From Lysobacterales bacterium 66-474 (GTDB lineage Bacteria > Pseudomonadota > Gammaproteobacteria > Xanthomonadales > Rhodanobacteraceae): 64,000 nucleotides of DNA. A model generated the notes under the pieces. It saw nothing but the letters and a program-made list of their open reading frames with translations, did not search any database and was not told where the DNA came from. Within the stretch, counting starts at the first letter, position 1; every line of letters starts with the position of its first letter. The stretch is from the NCBI GenBank assembly GCA_001899805.1, contig MKWP01000002.1, forward strand, positions 62,001-126,000, read 5' to 3'. The translations under genes and the position numbers were made by a program. Positions 42,028-50,644 of this stretch are shown piece by piece.

Positions 42028-43118
42028 GCGGCCCATTCCAGTCCGGCGCGACGGGCATCATCGATGTATGCGGCGAGATCAGCCGCACTTCCGACGGTGC
42101 CATTTTCATGGAAGCGTCGATACCAGTCGGCGGTCCTGTCGAGCGCGGTATCGATATTCCACACCGGACGCCACGCCAGTTGCCGGGCTGCCTTGTCGCA
42201 ATTCAGGCGCAAGGTCGCGGCTTCGTGGGGGTGCGCACTCGCATCGCGTTCGATGCGCAAGGCCGGCCAGCGCGTGCCCAGTTGCGCGGCGAGTGACTGC
42301 ACGCTGATTTCGCCCGCGGCGCCGGGGCCGAAGTTCCACGCAGCGGCAAAGCCTGCGTCGTCCCGGAGCCGTTGCCCGAGCCGCAGGTAACCCGAAAGCG
42401 GTTCCAGCACGTGTTGCCAGGGACGCACCGCCGCGGGGTTGCGCAGCAGCAACGGCTGTCCCGCCTGCGCGGCCTTCACGAGATCCGGTACCAGTCGATC
42501 TTCCGCCCAGTCGCCGCCGCCGATCACGTTGCCGGCGCGCGCGGTGGCGATGCGTGTCGATGCATCGGGACCGTTGAAGAAACTCTTGCGGTAGCAGTCC
42601 GACACCAGTTCCGCACACGCTTTCGACGTGCTGTAGGGGTCGTGGCCGCCGAGTGGATCGGTTTCGCGGTAGCCTTCGGTGTTGCCGTGTTCGGCATACA
42701 CCTTGTCGGTGGTGGCGTTGACCAGCACGCGCACCGATGGGCAAGCGCGGACGGCCTCGAACAGATTGACCAGGCCCGTCACGTTGCTGGAGAACGTGTC
42801 GGCGGGATCGCGGTAGCTGCGCCGCACCAGCGGTTGCGCGGCAAGGTGGAAAACGATCTCGGGGCGGTGTTCATCGAAGATTTTTCGCAAGGCGCCGATG
42901 TCGCGCAAATCCGCGCGATGGTCGGCAACGTCGTCGAAACCCAGCAGCGTCCAATGCGAGGGTTGCGTGTCCGGATCCAGCGCCAGGCCGGCCACGTGCG
43001 CGCCGAGTTCCCGCAGCCACAACACCAGCCACGAGCCCTTGAACCCGGTGTGGCCGGTGACCAGCACGCGGCAGCCGGCGTAAACGCCGCCGAACAGTTT
43101 CAAGGCCACACCTTCCAT
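42024..43118 (-). CDS. rfbG: CDP-glucose 4,6-dehydratase
   Basis: RfbG converts CDP-glucose to CDP-4-keto-6-deoxyglucose with bound NAD. The 364-residue extended short-chain dehydrogenase has the cofactor motif [18 protein letters not shown], the Thr of the catalytic triad in [11 protein letters not shown] and [10 protein letters not shown] with the Tyr and Lys, plus [13 protein letters not shown] and [14 protein letters not shown], which are typical of the CDP-glucose group. Its start lies 19 nt inside the end of rfbF. Together they commit glucose-1-phosphate to CDP-6-deoxyhexoses. Confidence 0.93.
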   Translation of the reverse strand: MEGVALKLFGGVYAGCRVLVTGHTGFKGSWLVLWLRELGAHVAGLALDPDTQPSHWTLLGFDDVADHRADLRDIGALRKIFDEHRPEIVFHLAAQPLVRRSYRDPADTFSSNVTGLVNLFEAVRACPSVRVLVNATTDKVYAEHGNTEGYRETDPLGGHDPYSTSKACAELVSDCYRKSFFNGPDASTRIATARAGNVIGGGDWAEDRLVPDLVKAAQAGQPLLLRNPAAVRPWQHVLEPLSGYLRLGQRLRDDAGFAAAWNFGPGAAGEISVQSLAAQLGTRWPALRIERDASAHPHEAATLRLNCDKAARQLAWRPVWNIDTALDRTADWYRRFHENGTVGSAADLAAYIDDARRAGLEWAA

Positions 43119-43870
43119 GGCGCGTGGCCCGATTGCCACAGTTCTTCCAGCTTGAGCTTGTCCCGCAGGGTATCCATCGGCTGCCAGAAGCCGCGGTGCG
43201 TGTAGGCCGACAGTTGCTCGTCGTGCGCCAGGCGCTCCAGCGGCTCGCGTTCCCAGATCGTCGAGTCGCCCTCGATGTAGCCGAGCGCGCCGGGTTCGAG
43301 GACGAAGAATCCGCCGTTGATCCAGGTGCCGTCGCCGGCCGGTTTTTCCTCGAAACGCGTGATGCGGTGATCGCGGATGTCGATGGCGCCGAAACGCCCC
43401 GGCGGTTGCGCGGCACACATGGTCGCCAGCGTTCCCTTCTCGCGATGAAGGGCAAGCTCGGCGCCGATGTCGATATCGGCGACACCGTCGCCGTAGGTGA
43501 AGAAGAACGTCTCGTCGTCGAGGTAATCCCGCACACGCTTGAGCCGGCCGCCGGTTTGCGTACCATCGCCCGTGTCGACCAGCGTGACGCGCCAGGGCTC
43601 GGCGTGTTTCTGGTGTACTTCCAGCTTGTTCGTGGTCATGTCGAAGGTGACGTCGGACATGTGCAGGAAGTAGTTGGCGAAGTACTCCTTGATCATGTAC
43701 CCCTTGTAGCCGAGGCAAATGACGAAGTCGTTGATGCCGTGGTGCGAATAGATCTTGAGGATGTGCCAGAGCATCGGCATGCCGCCGATCTCGACCATGG
43801 GCTTGGGTCGCACCGCGGTTTCTTCGCTGATTCGTGTACCGAGACCGCCGGCGAGAATGACTGCCTTCAT
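43100..43870 (-). CDS. rfbF: Glucose-1-phosphate cytidylyltransferase
   Basis: RfbF makes CDP-glucose from CTP and glucose-1-phosphate. The 256-residue protein starts [20 protein letters not shown] with the nucleotidyltransferase signature and continues [34 protein letters not shown] and [20 protein letters not shown], all diagnostic of RfbF. It is the first gene of the leftward sugar cassette, so the promoter should lie in the 118-nt gap 43871-43988. A 277-bp partial copy of its 3' end lies at 45401-45677. Confidence 0.95.
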   Translation of the reverse strand: MKAVILAGGLGTRISEETAVRPKPMVEIGGMPMLWHILKIYSHHGINDFVICLGYKGYMIKEYFANYFLHMSDVTFDMTTNKLEVHQKHAEPWRVTLVDTGDGTQTGGRLKRVRDYLDDETFFFTYGDGVADIDIGAELALHREKGTLATMCAAQPPGRFGAIDIRDHRITRFEEKPAGDGTWINGGFFVLEPGALGYIEGDSTIWEREPLERLAHDEQLSAYTHRGFWQPMDTLRDKLKLEELWQSGHAPWKVWP

Positions 43871-43988
43871 GGGTGCTCAACCTTCGGGGGACGACTGGTG
43901 CAACGGCCGGATTCTAGCTTGGCCGGAGCGACAGCATGCACCGGGACATGGGACGCGATCTGGCTTTGCGCCAGATGTGTCGTGATCC

Positions 43989-45230
43989 TCATTGGCCCGG
44001 TGCGGCCCATAGGCTGGAGACCGGGGCAGCGTACATCCGTTTGCCGAATGGCAGCACGATGCCGCCGTCGTACAGTACCAGTCCGCAGCGGAAGCGATCG
44101 CCGCAGGCGCCGGCGAGCTTGCGCAGGCCCCGGAAGTCGGCGGCGTTCACGGTGGCAGCGGCCTTCACTTCCACGCCGACGATGCCGCCCATCACGTTCT
44201 CGATGACGACGTCCACCTCATCCTGATCCTTGTCGCGGTAGTGGTAGAGATGGTAGTCGTCATGTTCCCACCCGGCGAGCTTGCTGATTTCGGCGAACAC
44301 GAAGCTTTCCAGGACGGCGCCGAAGGTCTTGCGTCGGGTTGCGACGGTTGCTTCCGATACTGCCAGCAATACGGCAAGCAGGCCGCTGTCCAGGAAATGC
44401 AGCTTGGGTGTCTTGACCAGGCGGGTGAGGCGGTTGGCTGACCATGGCTCCAGCGCACGCACCAGGAACAGCTGCTGGAACACGCCGATGTACTTGCGCG
44501 CGGTCTTGGCGTCGAGCCCGAGCTGGCCGCCGACTTGTGTGTAGTTGACGAGTTGGCCGGAGTGCTGCGCCAGCACGCGCAGCAATCGCGGCATCTGGCC
44601 AAGCTTGTCCACGCTGGCGACGTCGCGTACGTCGCGTTGCACGATGGCGCGCAAATAGTTTCGCGCCCATTCGGTGCGGCGCACGGGGTCGCGCCGCTGC
44701 AGCATTTCCGGGTATCCACCGGTCAGCACGATGTGTTCGAACGCCTTGCCGGTGGTCGTGGTATCCGCGGATGGCGTCGCCCCTGCGAAGGCGTCGCGCA
44801 GGAAGCGTGACCGGGTCTGCCTTATTTCGGTTTGCGCAAGCGGCAGCAGGTCGATGACCGCCATGCGCCCGGCCAGGCTGTCTGCCGCGTGGGGCAATGA
44901 CAGCACGTTGGTCGAGCCCGTCAGCAGGAAGCGGCCGGGTTGGCGGTCCTCATCCACCGCTTTCTTGATGGCCCGCAGCAATGCGGGCGCACGCTGCACT
45001 TCGTCGATGGTCAAGCGTCTGGCATCGCGCAGGAATCCGGTCGGATCGGCGGTCGCTGCGGCCAGCGTGGTGTCATCGTCCAGGCTGCGGAATGTCCGTT
45101 TGGAGCCCAGCAACTCGCGCGCAAGCGTGGTTTTGCCTGATTGTCGTGGGCCGTTCAGCAACACCACCGGCGTGTCGACGAGGGCGGCCTGGACCCGTTG
45201 CGTGTCCCGACGTGGATAGAGGTCCGGCAT
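43989..45230 (-). CDS. DUF4143-type AAA ATPase
   Basis: This 413-residue protein has an N-terminal AAA (DUF4173/AAA_14) domain with Walker A VVLLNGPRQSGKTTLAREL, Walker B LTIDEVQRAP and the sensor FLLTGSTNVLSLP, a central winged-helix part (LLRVLAQHSGQLVNYTQVGG) and a C-terminal DUF4143 domain with a nuclease-like DEVDVVIE...GVEVKA motif. Function of this family is unknown; the members are often found as scattered accessory genes. ATG 45230 is preferred over an in-frame TTG 30 nt upstream. It stands alone within the sugar locus between a complete rfbF and a partial rfbF copy. Confidence 0.85.
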   Translation of the reverse strand: MPDLYPRRDTQRVQAALVDTPVVLLNGPRQSGKTTLARELLGSKRTFRSLDDDTTLAAATADPTGFLRDARRLTIDEVQRAPALLRAIKKAVDEDRQPGRFLLTGSTNVLSLPHAADSLAGRMAVIDLLPLAQTEIRQTRSRFLRDAFAGATPSADTTTTGKAFEHIVLTGGYPEMLQRRDPVRRTEWARNYLRAIVQRDVRDVASVDKLGQMPRLLRVLAQHSGQLVNYTQVGGQLGLDAKTARKYIGVFQQLFLVRALEPWSANRLTRLVKTPKLHFLDSGLLAVLLAVSEATVATRRKTFGAVLESFVFAEISKLAGWEHDDYHLYHYRDKDQDEVDVVIENVMGGIVGVEVKAAATVNAADFRGLRKLAGACGDRFRCGLVLYDGGIVLPFGKRMYAAPVSSLWAAPGQ

Positions 45231-45253
45231 GCGGTTGGATCCAACGGGGGCTT

Positions 45254-45332
45254 CGTCCAATCGGGATTATGTGTTCGTCCAATCAGGAATGCAAGATCGT
45301 CCGATCAGGACATCGATGGCGTCCGATCGGGA
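45254..45332. repeat. Four direct repeats with an exact 22-bp period upstream of the ATPase gene
   Basis: The core CGTCC(A/G)ATC(A/G)GGA occurs at 45254, 45276, 45298 and 45320, each exactly 22 nt apart, with unrelated 9-nt spacers. They begin 24 nt upstream of the ATPase start. Two helical turns per unit places all copies on one DNA face, as expected for binding of a multimeric protein such as a repressor. Confidence 0.85.
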
Positions 45333-45400
45333 ACGCCGAGTGTCCGCGGCTTGTTGCTGCAGGGTGGCAACCGCCAGTGCCGGGATGCCGGCGAACGCAC

Positions 45401-45677
45401 CGAACAGGTTCAAGACCACACCTTCCATGGTGCGCGGCCCGATTGCCACAGTTCTTCCAGCTTGAGCTTGTCCCGCAGGGTATCCATCGGCTGCCAGAAG
45501 CCGCGGTGCGTGTAGGCCGACAGTTGCTCGTCGTGCGCCAGGCGCTCCAGCGGCTCGCGCTCCCAGATCGTCGAGTCGCCCTCGATGTAGCCGAGCGCGC
45601 CGGGTTCGAGGACGAAGAATCCACCGTTGATCCAGGTGCCATCGCCCGCCGGTTTTTCCTCGAAACGCGTGATGCGG
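45401..45677 (-). pseudogene. Duplicated 3' fragment of rfbF
   Basis: This 277-bp stretch is a near-identical copy of 43091-43367 (constant offset 2310), with roughly fifteen scattered differences. It encodes the last ~90 codons of RfbF and the first codons of rfbG. It lacks the 5' two thirds, including the nucleotidyltransferase motif, so it cannot be functional. Similarity stops sharply at GATGCGG on the right. It marks a duplication, or a recombination event connected with the arrival of the ATPase gene. Confidence 0.9.
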
Positions 45678-45700
45678 ACGCGCGGTAAATTGGATCGGTT

Positions 45701-48277
45701 TCAATCCGGCCGTGCCGAGTTCTGGTCTTGTTGCATCAACCGTTCGAGAACCGCGATCTGCCTGTCGAGCCGGCCAGCGTAATTCATGCGGCGCAACGCG
45801 TCGATCTGTTCCAGGGCTTTTCCGGTTTGTCCGTTGCGCGCGTACAGCGCCGCCAGGTCGATCCTGTAGGCGGATTCGCCGGGGTCGCCGGCCACAGCGC
45901 GCGCCAGGTATTCCGAGGCAATCGAATCATCGTGCAGGATGTCGCGCTGGAACGCTGCGTAGGCACCATCCAGCCGTGCAATCGGGTGCGGTCGCGACAG
46001 TGCGGCTTCGTAGGCGCGTTGCAGGTCTGCCGGATCGAACAGGCAGATCCCCGAGCCATGGCAGTTGGTCAGCGAGATCAGCGCGGAGATGTCTTCCTGC
46101 CGGGTCGGCTGGTCGCGCAGTTTGCGTGTCATCGATCGCCAGTAGGGCGCGTCGTCGCCGTGGCGTTCGTGATCGACGATCATGATCAATGCCTGGTCGG
46201 ACAGCGCCGAGGAGCCCGGGATTGCGGCCGCCTGGCGCAGGTATTTTTCCGCCGCCGTCAGCAGCGCTCCGTCGCGATAGTTCGAGGCGATCAACAACTG
46301 GCGGCCGGCTTCATAGACCGCGCGCGGCGACTCCGGGTGGCGATTGGCTTCGGCGACGGCCAGGCGGATCGGGTTGGACCATTCCACGGCGCGCAAGGTG
46401 GTGGTGGCGCCGAACCACAACAATGCGATCGCGACGACGGTCCCGCGCAGCAGCGGCCAGTCGGTGCGCCAGCGCAGCCCCAGCAACAATGCGCCGACCG
46501 CAAGCAGCACGCCGATCGAGCCAAAGTACATCCGCTGCTCGTACACCAGCTCCAGCGGGATGATGGTCGCGGTCAACAACTGTGCGGCAAAGAACCAGCC
46601 GATGCCGAGCGCGACCAGGGGCCGGCGCTTGCGCAGCAGCACCGCCAGCACGACCAGCGCAGCCAACAGCACCATCGAGCCCAGCGTCGTCCATGGGGAC
46701 AGCAGGCCCGTCGATTTCACGATCTCGTCGTGATACAGGCTCAACACCATCGGATTCGGAAAGAGGGTCCATTGCAGGTAATCGACCAGCACGCGCGGTT
46801 CGGTCAGCAGGCGTTGCGCGAGCGTGAAGTCGCGCCCGGACCACGCCGCGGGGTTCAACGCGGCTCGCAGCAACCATGCGAAACCCAGCACGGCGGGGAT
46901 GAACAGCGTGATGGCGAACAACACCCAGATGCGCTTGTCGTGCAACGGGTTGGATTCCGTTTCCTGCCTTGGGCGCAGCCCCGAAACGACGACGTCCTTG
47001 TCGTGTGGGTTGGGTTCGTCATTCCGGGGGTTGGCGCCATTCCCGTTGTCATTCCGGATGCCGCGCAGCGACGATCCGGAATCGGTTGATTGCCCTTGGG
47101 CGGAGTCACCCATTGGTTCGGCAGCCGACGTCAGCGAAACCGATTCCGGGTTCGACCCTGCGGGTCGCCCCGGAATGACGATGTCTTTGAAGTGTGGGTT
47201 GGGTCCGTCATTCCGAGAATTGGCGCCATTCCCATTGTCATTCCGGACGCCGCGCAGCGGCGATCCGGAATCGGCCTCTTGGCCTTCTTCGGGTTCACCG
47301 AAGCTGTGTGCCCGGTCCTGACCTGTGTGTGGCAACGAAACCGATTCCGGGTTCGACCCCGCAGGTCGCCCCGGAATGACAAGGCTGGTGTGGCGCGCGC
47401 TTTGGACGTTGCGGTCGTCAAAGGCGGCGCGCGCAAACCGCAGCACGATCCACTCCGCGAGGAATGCGAACACCGGCAGCAGCACCGCGGTTTCCTTGGA
47501 CGTCAGGCCCAGCACGGTGCCCAACACGATGCCGGCAGTGGCGAGGGCGAGGCCACGCCGGTCGCGGCGGACGTCGTCGGCCGTCAGCATCATCCAGCGC
47601 CCGTGCAGGTACGCCCACAAGCCCGCCAGCATGAACACCTGACACAGGCTTTCCATGCGCTGCACCACGTACAGCACCGCCATCAGGTTGATGGGAAGCA
47701 GCATCCACGCGGCGCTGACGATCAGCGCAAGGCGCGTGGCGGCGCTGCCCTCGGTTGGCGTGTCTTTTCCCTCTCCCCTCGGGAGAGGGTGCCCCGCAGG
47801 GGCGGGTGAGGGTTCGGCATCGCGCATGATTGGAGTCGGCGGCAAGGTCGTACCCTCACCCCTGCCCCTCTCCCGGAGGGAGAGGGGCTCAAAGCGCGCG
47901 CTTCGCAACGCCAGCAGCCGCAACAACGCCCGCAACATGCAAAACAGCAACACGCCATTCAACAGGTGGATGACGATGTTGGTGACCTTGAACGGAAACG
48001 GATTGCCGTTCCCCATCATCCAGTTCAGTGCGAACGTGATCGACGCCAGCGGTCGATGCAGGAAACTCGAAGGCGACGACAGCGCCGCGTTCACCCATGC
48101 CGCCAACGTCGAATGACCGGCCGTGATGTGGACGGCCGCGTTGTCCACGATGTTCGGGTAGTCGTCAAACACCCAGCCGCCGGTCACGCCGGGCCAGTAC
48201 ACCGCGGCCGTCACGATCACGGCGATGGCCAGCAGCAGCCACGGCAGCCAGCGGCGTGAGTTGTCATTCAAGCGCAT
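45701..48277 (-). CDS. TMTC-like GT-C membrane protein with TPR domain and repeat-encoded insertions
   Basis: This 858-residue protein has about ten hydrophobic helices and a periplasmic TPR-like C-terminus (after residue ~640). The first loop carries an acidic motif, GGWVFDDYPNI, and HRPLASITFALNWMMGN with FKVTNIVIHLLNGVLL, then LTSKETAVLLPVF: the same order as in TMTC/PMT-type O-mannosyltransferases, which use a polyprenyl-linked sugar. Residues ~128-172 and ~297-445 are translated palindromic repeats (families A and B), nearly 200 residues of extra sequence in two loops. It is a paralogue of the next gene and lies close to the pilins, so pilin glycosylation is my best guess. It was not identified by any direct evidence. 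Confidence 0.75.
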   Translation of the reverse strand: MRLNDNSRRWLPWLLLAIAVIVTAAVYWPGVTGGWVFDDYPNIVDNAAVHITAGHSTLAAWVNAALSSPSSFLHRPLASITFALNWMMGNGNPFPFKVTNIVIHLLNGVLLFCMLRALLRLLALRSARFEPLSLRERGRGEGTTLPPTPIMRDAEPSPAPAGHPLPRGEGKDTPTEGSAATRLALIVSAAWMLLPINLMAVLYVVQRMESLCQVFMLAGLWAYLHGRWMMLTADDVRRDRRGLALATAGIVLGTVLGLTSKETAVLLPVFAFLAEWIVLRFARAAFDDRNVQSARHTSLVIPGRPAGSNPESVSLPHTGQDRAHSFGEPEEGQEADSGSPLRGVRNDNGNGANSRNDGPNPHFKDIVIPGRPAGSNPESVSLTSAAEPMGDSAQGQSTDSGSSLRGIRNDNGNGANPRNDEPNPHDKDVVVSGLRPRQETESNPLHDKRIWVLFAITLFIPAVLGFAWLLRAALNPAAWSGRDFTLAQRLLTEPRVLVDYLQWTLFPNPMVLSLYHDEIVKSTGLLSPWTTLGSMVLLAALVVLAVLLRKRRPLVALGIGWFFAAQLLTATIIPLELVYEQRMYFGSIGVLLAVGALLLGLRWRTDWPLLRGTVVAIALLWFGATTTLRAVEWSNPIRLAVAEANRHPESPRAVYEAGRQLLIASNYRDGALLTAAEKYLRQAAAIPGSSALSDQALIMIVDHERHGDDAPYWRSMTRKLRDQPTRQEDISALISLTNCHGSGICLFDPADLQRAYEAALSRPHPIARLDGAYAAFQRDILHDDSIASEYLARAVAGDPGESAYRIDLAALYARNGQTGKALEQIDALRRMNYAGRLDRQIAVLERLMQQDQNSARPD
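46965..47395. repeat. Family B REP array translated inside the TMTC-like gene
   Basis: Four or more copies of the family B repeat in alternating orientation (CCGGAATGAC ... TCATTCCGG) occupy this stretch. Two ~180-nt units are direct copies of one another (for example TTCGACCCTGCGGGTCGCCC and TTCGACCCCGCAGGTCGCCC). All of it is open in the gene's frame and is read as about 150 residues rich in RND, NPESV and PGRPAG motifs. Confidence 0.88.
47760..47890. repeat. Family A repeat pair inside the TMTC-like gene
   Basis: An inverted pair (CCCTCTCCCCTCGGGAGAGG ... ACCCTCACCCCTGCCCCTCT) lies in frame between the second and third membrane helices and encodes PLSLRERGRGEG ... HPLPRGEG. The paralogue at 48313-50538 has a related pair at the equivalent place. 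Confidence 0.85.
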
Positions 48278-48312
48278 GGGGGGAATCCGGTTGCAGGCTC
48301 ATGGATCATGGC

Positions 48313-50538
48313 TCACTTCACGGTTTGCGCGGTGCGCTCGGCTGCGTCCGTTTCCAGCGTGTGGCGCAGGTAAGCGGTTTCTTTCGGCCACCAGCCTTGC
48401 TTGCGCAGTACCCAAGCGTGGATGCGCGGCATGCCGAAACCGGGTTTCGGACCGGGCGGCAGGGTCGCGAAATAATCGAGGTGCGCGAGCCCCAGAGACG
48501 GGTAGCCGTGCGAACCCAGGTATGCGGCTTGCTCCAGTGCCGGGCCCGGTGCCGGGGACGCGGCCAGCGCGCGATTGAAAGACCCAAGGGCCGCATCCGG
48601 TTTGCCTTCGGCGAGATCCAGTTGGCCCTGGAGGTGGTGGAGATCCTGTTGCCGCCCGGGGATGTCGCGCCAATGCGGGTTTCGCCTCACGGAGTCGAGG
48701 ATCGCCTGCAAGGCCGCGAAATCGAGTCCCTCGCACGAATGTTTGCCGGCAATCTCCAACGCATCGTTGAACCAGTTGAATGCGGTCTGTCCGCCGAGCC
48801 GCGTGCGCGCCAACGCATACTCCGCCGCCTCCAGCGTCTGGCGACGCACGGCGCCCAGCCTGCACTCAGCGCCAATCAGGTTGATGGGTGCCTGGATGTC
48901 ATCCGGATGCCTGGGCAATGACCGTTCCAGTCGTGCGATCGCGAGTCGTGGCTGGTCGTGGGCCAGGTCGTACAGCGCCGCATTGGCCTGCGCGCGCGCC
49001 GAATCGGGGTTGATCGCAGCCCAAAGTTGCGCCTGTCGCGTGCCGTCACCCCACAAGCCTGCGCGCTGCCAGGTGAGCACGCCCAGCACCAGCAGGATGC
49101 AGCCAGCGGCTGCCACGCCCGCCCAGCGCAACTTTCCGGGACGCGCAAGGCCGAGCCCGATCGGCCAGAACAGCAGCATCGCGGGCAGGTAGTTGCGATG
49201 CTCGTAATACAGCTCCAGCGGGATCCATCCCGATTCCATCAGTTGTGCGGTGAAGTAGAACAGCAGCGCCAGCGCGATTGCAGGGTGCCGCTTGCGCAGT
49301 GCAAAGCCGGCGCCGATCAGGGCGAGGATCAGCACAACACAGGGAAGGGTCGAAGCTGGTTGCAGCCAACCTGTCGAGAGCGGGAACGCATCGTTGAACA
49401 GGCCGCTGGAATTCGCGTGCGGAATCACCAGCAGGCGCAGGTAATCGGTGAGCACGCGCGCTTCGGTGAGCAGCCGCTCACCCACCGTCCAGCCGCGCGT
49501 CACGGGCGCATCGTGGATGGCGCCCGGCAACAGGTACAACAGATAGACGGCCACCAGCGCGGAGGGGATGACCAGGAAGACCGTGACGGCGCGTCGGTGC
49601 CAGCGTTTCGCAGCCGCCGTCGGCATGGGCTGGCGCGACAACACGATCCACTCGACCAGCAGCAGCAGCACGGGCAGCAGTGCGCCGTTGGCCTTGGACA
49701 ACACCGCCAGCCCGGTGCACAGCCATGCCGACAACGCCATGCCCGCCACGGCGCGTTTGACGCGTCCGCGCGCCAGCGCTTCGCGCGACGCCATCCAGCC
49801 CAGCAGGCCGATCAACACGAATGTCGCCGGCAACATCGCCTCGCGCTGCACGATGTACAACGTCGTCGAGACGAGCAGCGGGTGCAGCAGCCACGCGCCG
49901 GCGCCGAACAATGCGGCGATGGCAGGCCAACATGAACCCGTCTCCCCGCCAGGAAGATTCGGGTGCGAGGGGGCTGCTTCTGAACCCCTCTCCCCCCGGG
50001 AGAGGGGCAGGGGTGAGGGTACGGGTTCGCGCCTCGCCGCATGGTTGCCCGGCACGGAAGGTAACGGGAAATCCGAACCCTCACCCGGCGCTACGCGCCA
50101 CCCTCTCCCCAAGGGAGAGGGGAGCAGCATTTTGCCCAGCTTCCACAATACCCACGCCAGCAGCACCCCGTTGAGCAGGTGCAGGATGACGTTGGTGGCC
50201 TTGAACGGGTGCGGGCTGGCTGGCCAGTCGCGCGCGTCGATCAGGAACGTCAGCAGCGTCAGCGGACGGCCCGTCGGGTCGGCGTCGCCCGAGGTGATGT
50301 AGCGCCAGAAGGTTGCCCAGTGCGTGACCGGCCCGGTCGCGCCGAGCGCCGGCAGGTTGGCGAAATCGTCGAACAGGAAATCGCCGGTCAGGCCTGGATG
50401 GTAGGCCCACCACGCCAGCGCCAGCAGGGCGATCAGCAGCACTCCACCGAGTGCAGGATTGACCCATCGCGGTAGTGGCTGCCCGCTGCGAAGGAAGGTC
50501 ACTGGATGGGCTGTGCGGCGTTCATGGTGCGCAAGCAT
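48313..50538 (-). CDS. TMTC-like GT-C membrane protein with TPR domain, second copy
   Basis: This 741-residue protein is a diverged paralogue of the preceding one. It shares the first-loop acidic motif (GDFLFDDFANL), GRPLTLLTFLIDARDWPASP, FKATNVILHLLNGVLLAWVL and LSKANGALLPVLLLLVEWIV, then TPR-like repeats toward the C-terminus (PDSARAQANAALYDLAHDQP). Residues ~138-188 are a translated family A repeat pair between helices 2 and 3, at the same place as in the paralogue. It begins right behind the terminator of the first pilin gene. ATG 50538 is assumed; ATG 50577 is in frame. I infer a polyprenyl-sugar dependent O-glycosyltransferase for the neighbouring pilins. Confidence 0.75.
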   Translation of the reverse strand: MLAHHERRTAHPVTFLRSGQPLPRWVNPALGGVLLIALLALAWWAYHPGLTGDFLFDDFANLPALGATGPVTHWATFWRYITSGDADPTGRPLTLLTFLIDARDWPASPHPFKATNVILHLLNGVLLAWVLWKLGKMLLPSPLGRGWRVAPGEGSDFPLPSVPGNHAARREPVPSPLPLSRGERGSEAAPSHPNLPGGETGSCWPAIAALFGAGAWLLHPLLVSTTLYIVQREAMLPATFVLIGLLGWMASREALARGRVKRAVAGMALSAWLCTGLAVLSKANGALLPVLLLLVEWIVLSRQPMPTAAAKRWHRRAVTVFLVIPSALVAVYLLYLLPGAIHDAPVTRGWTVGERLLTEARVLTDYLRLLVIPHANSSGLFNDAFPLSTGWLQPASTLPCVVLILALIGAGFALRKRHPAIALALLFYFTAQLMESGWIPLELYYEHRNYLPAMLLFWPIGLGLARPGKLRWAGVAAAGCILLVLGVLTWQRAGLWGDGTRQAQLWAAINPDSARAQANAALYDLAHDQPRLAIARLERSLPRHPDDIQAPINLIGAECRLGAVRRQTLEAAEYALARTRLGGQTAFNWFNDALEIAGKHSCEGLDFAALQAILDSVRRNPHWRDIPGRQQDLHHLQGQLDLAEGKPDAALGSFNRALAASPAPGPALEQAAYLGSHGYPSLGLAHLDYFATLPPGPKPGFGMPRIHAWVLRKQGWWPKETAYLRHTLETDAAERTAQTVK
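49980..50132. repeat. Family A repeat pair inside the second TMTC-like gene
   Basis: The pair CCCCTCTCCCCCCGGGAGAGG ... ACCCTCACCCGGCGCTACGC ... CTCTCCCCAAGGGAGAGG is open in the gene's frame and encodes LPSPLGRGWRVAPGEG ... PVPSPLPLSRGERG. Confidence 0.85.
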
Positions 50539-50585
50539 AGGTGAGCCCCCCGCACCGTGCATGCCGGATGTCGCCATGACGGGCT

Positions 50586-50614
50586 AAAAAGAAGGGCCGC
50601 GCAAGGCGGCCCTT
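50586..50614 (-). terminator. Rho-independent terminator after the first pilin gene
   Basis: On the minus strand a perfect 9-bp stem AAGGGCCGC-CTTGC-GCGGCCCTT is followed by CTTTTT. It lies 31 nt downstream of the pilin stop codon and before the TMTC-like gene start, so it limits read-through of the abundant pilin transcript. Confidence 0.9.
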
Positions 50615-50644
50615 CGGGTACTGCGGAGTCAAGCCACCCTGCAA

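Noticed and set aside
45254..45332. The 22-bp repeats as iterons of a plasmid origin
   Set aside because: No replication initiator gene is nearby and the window is chromosomal in gene content. An operator array is the simpler reading.
46965..47395. The repeat array as a CRISPR or as a real protein domain
   Set aside because: Unit length and orientation alternate and the sequence equals the intergenic repeat family B. The encoded residues have no domain character.
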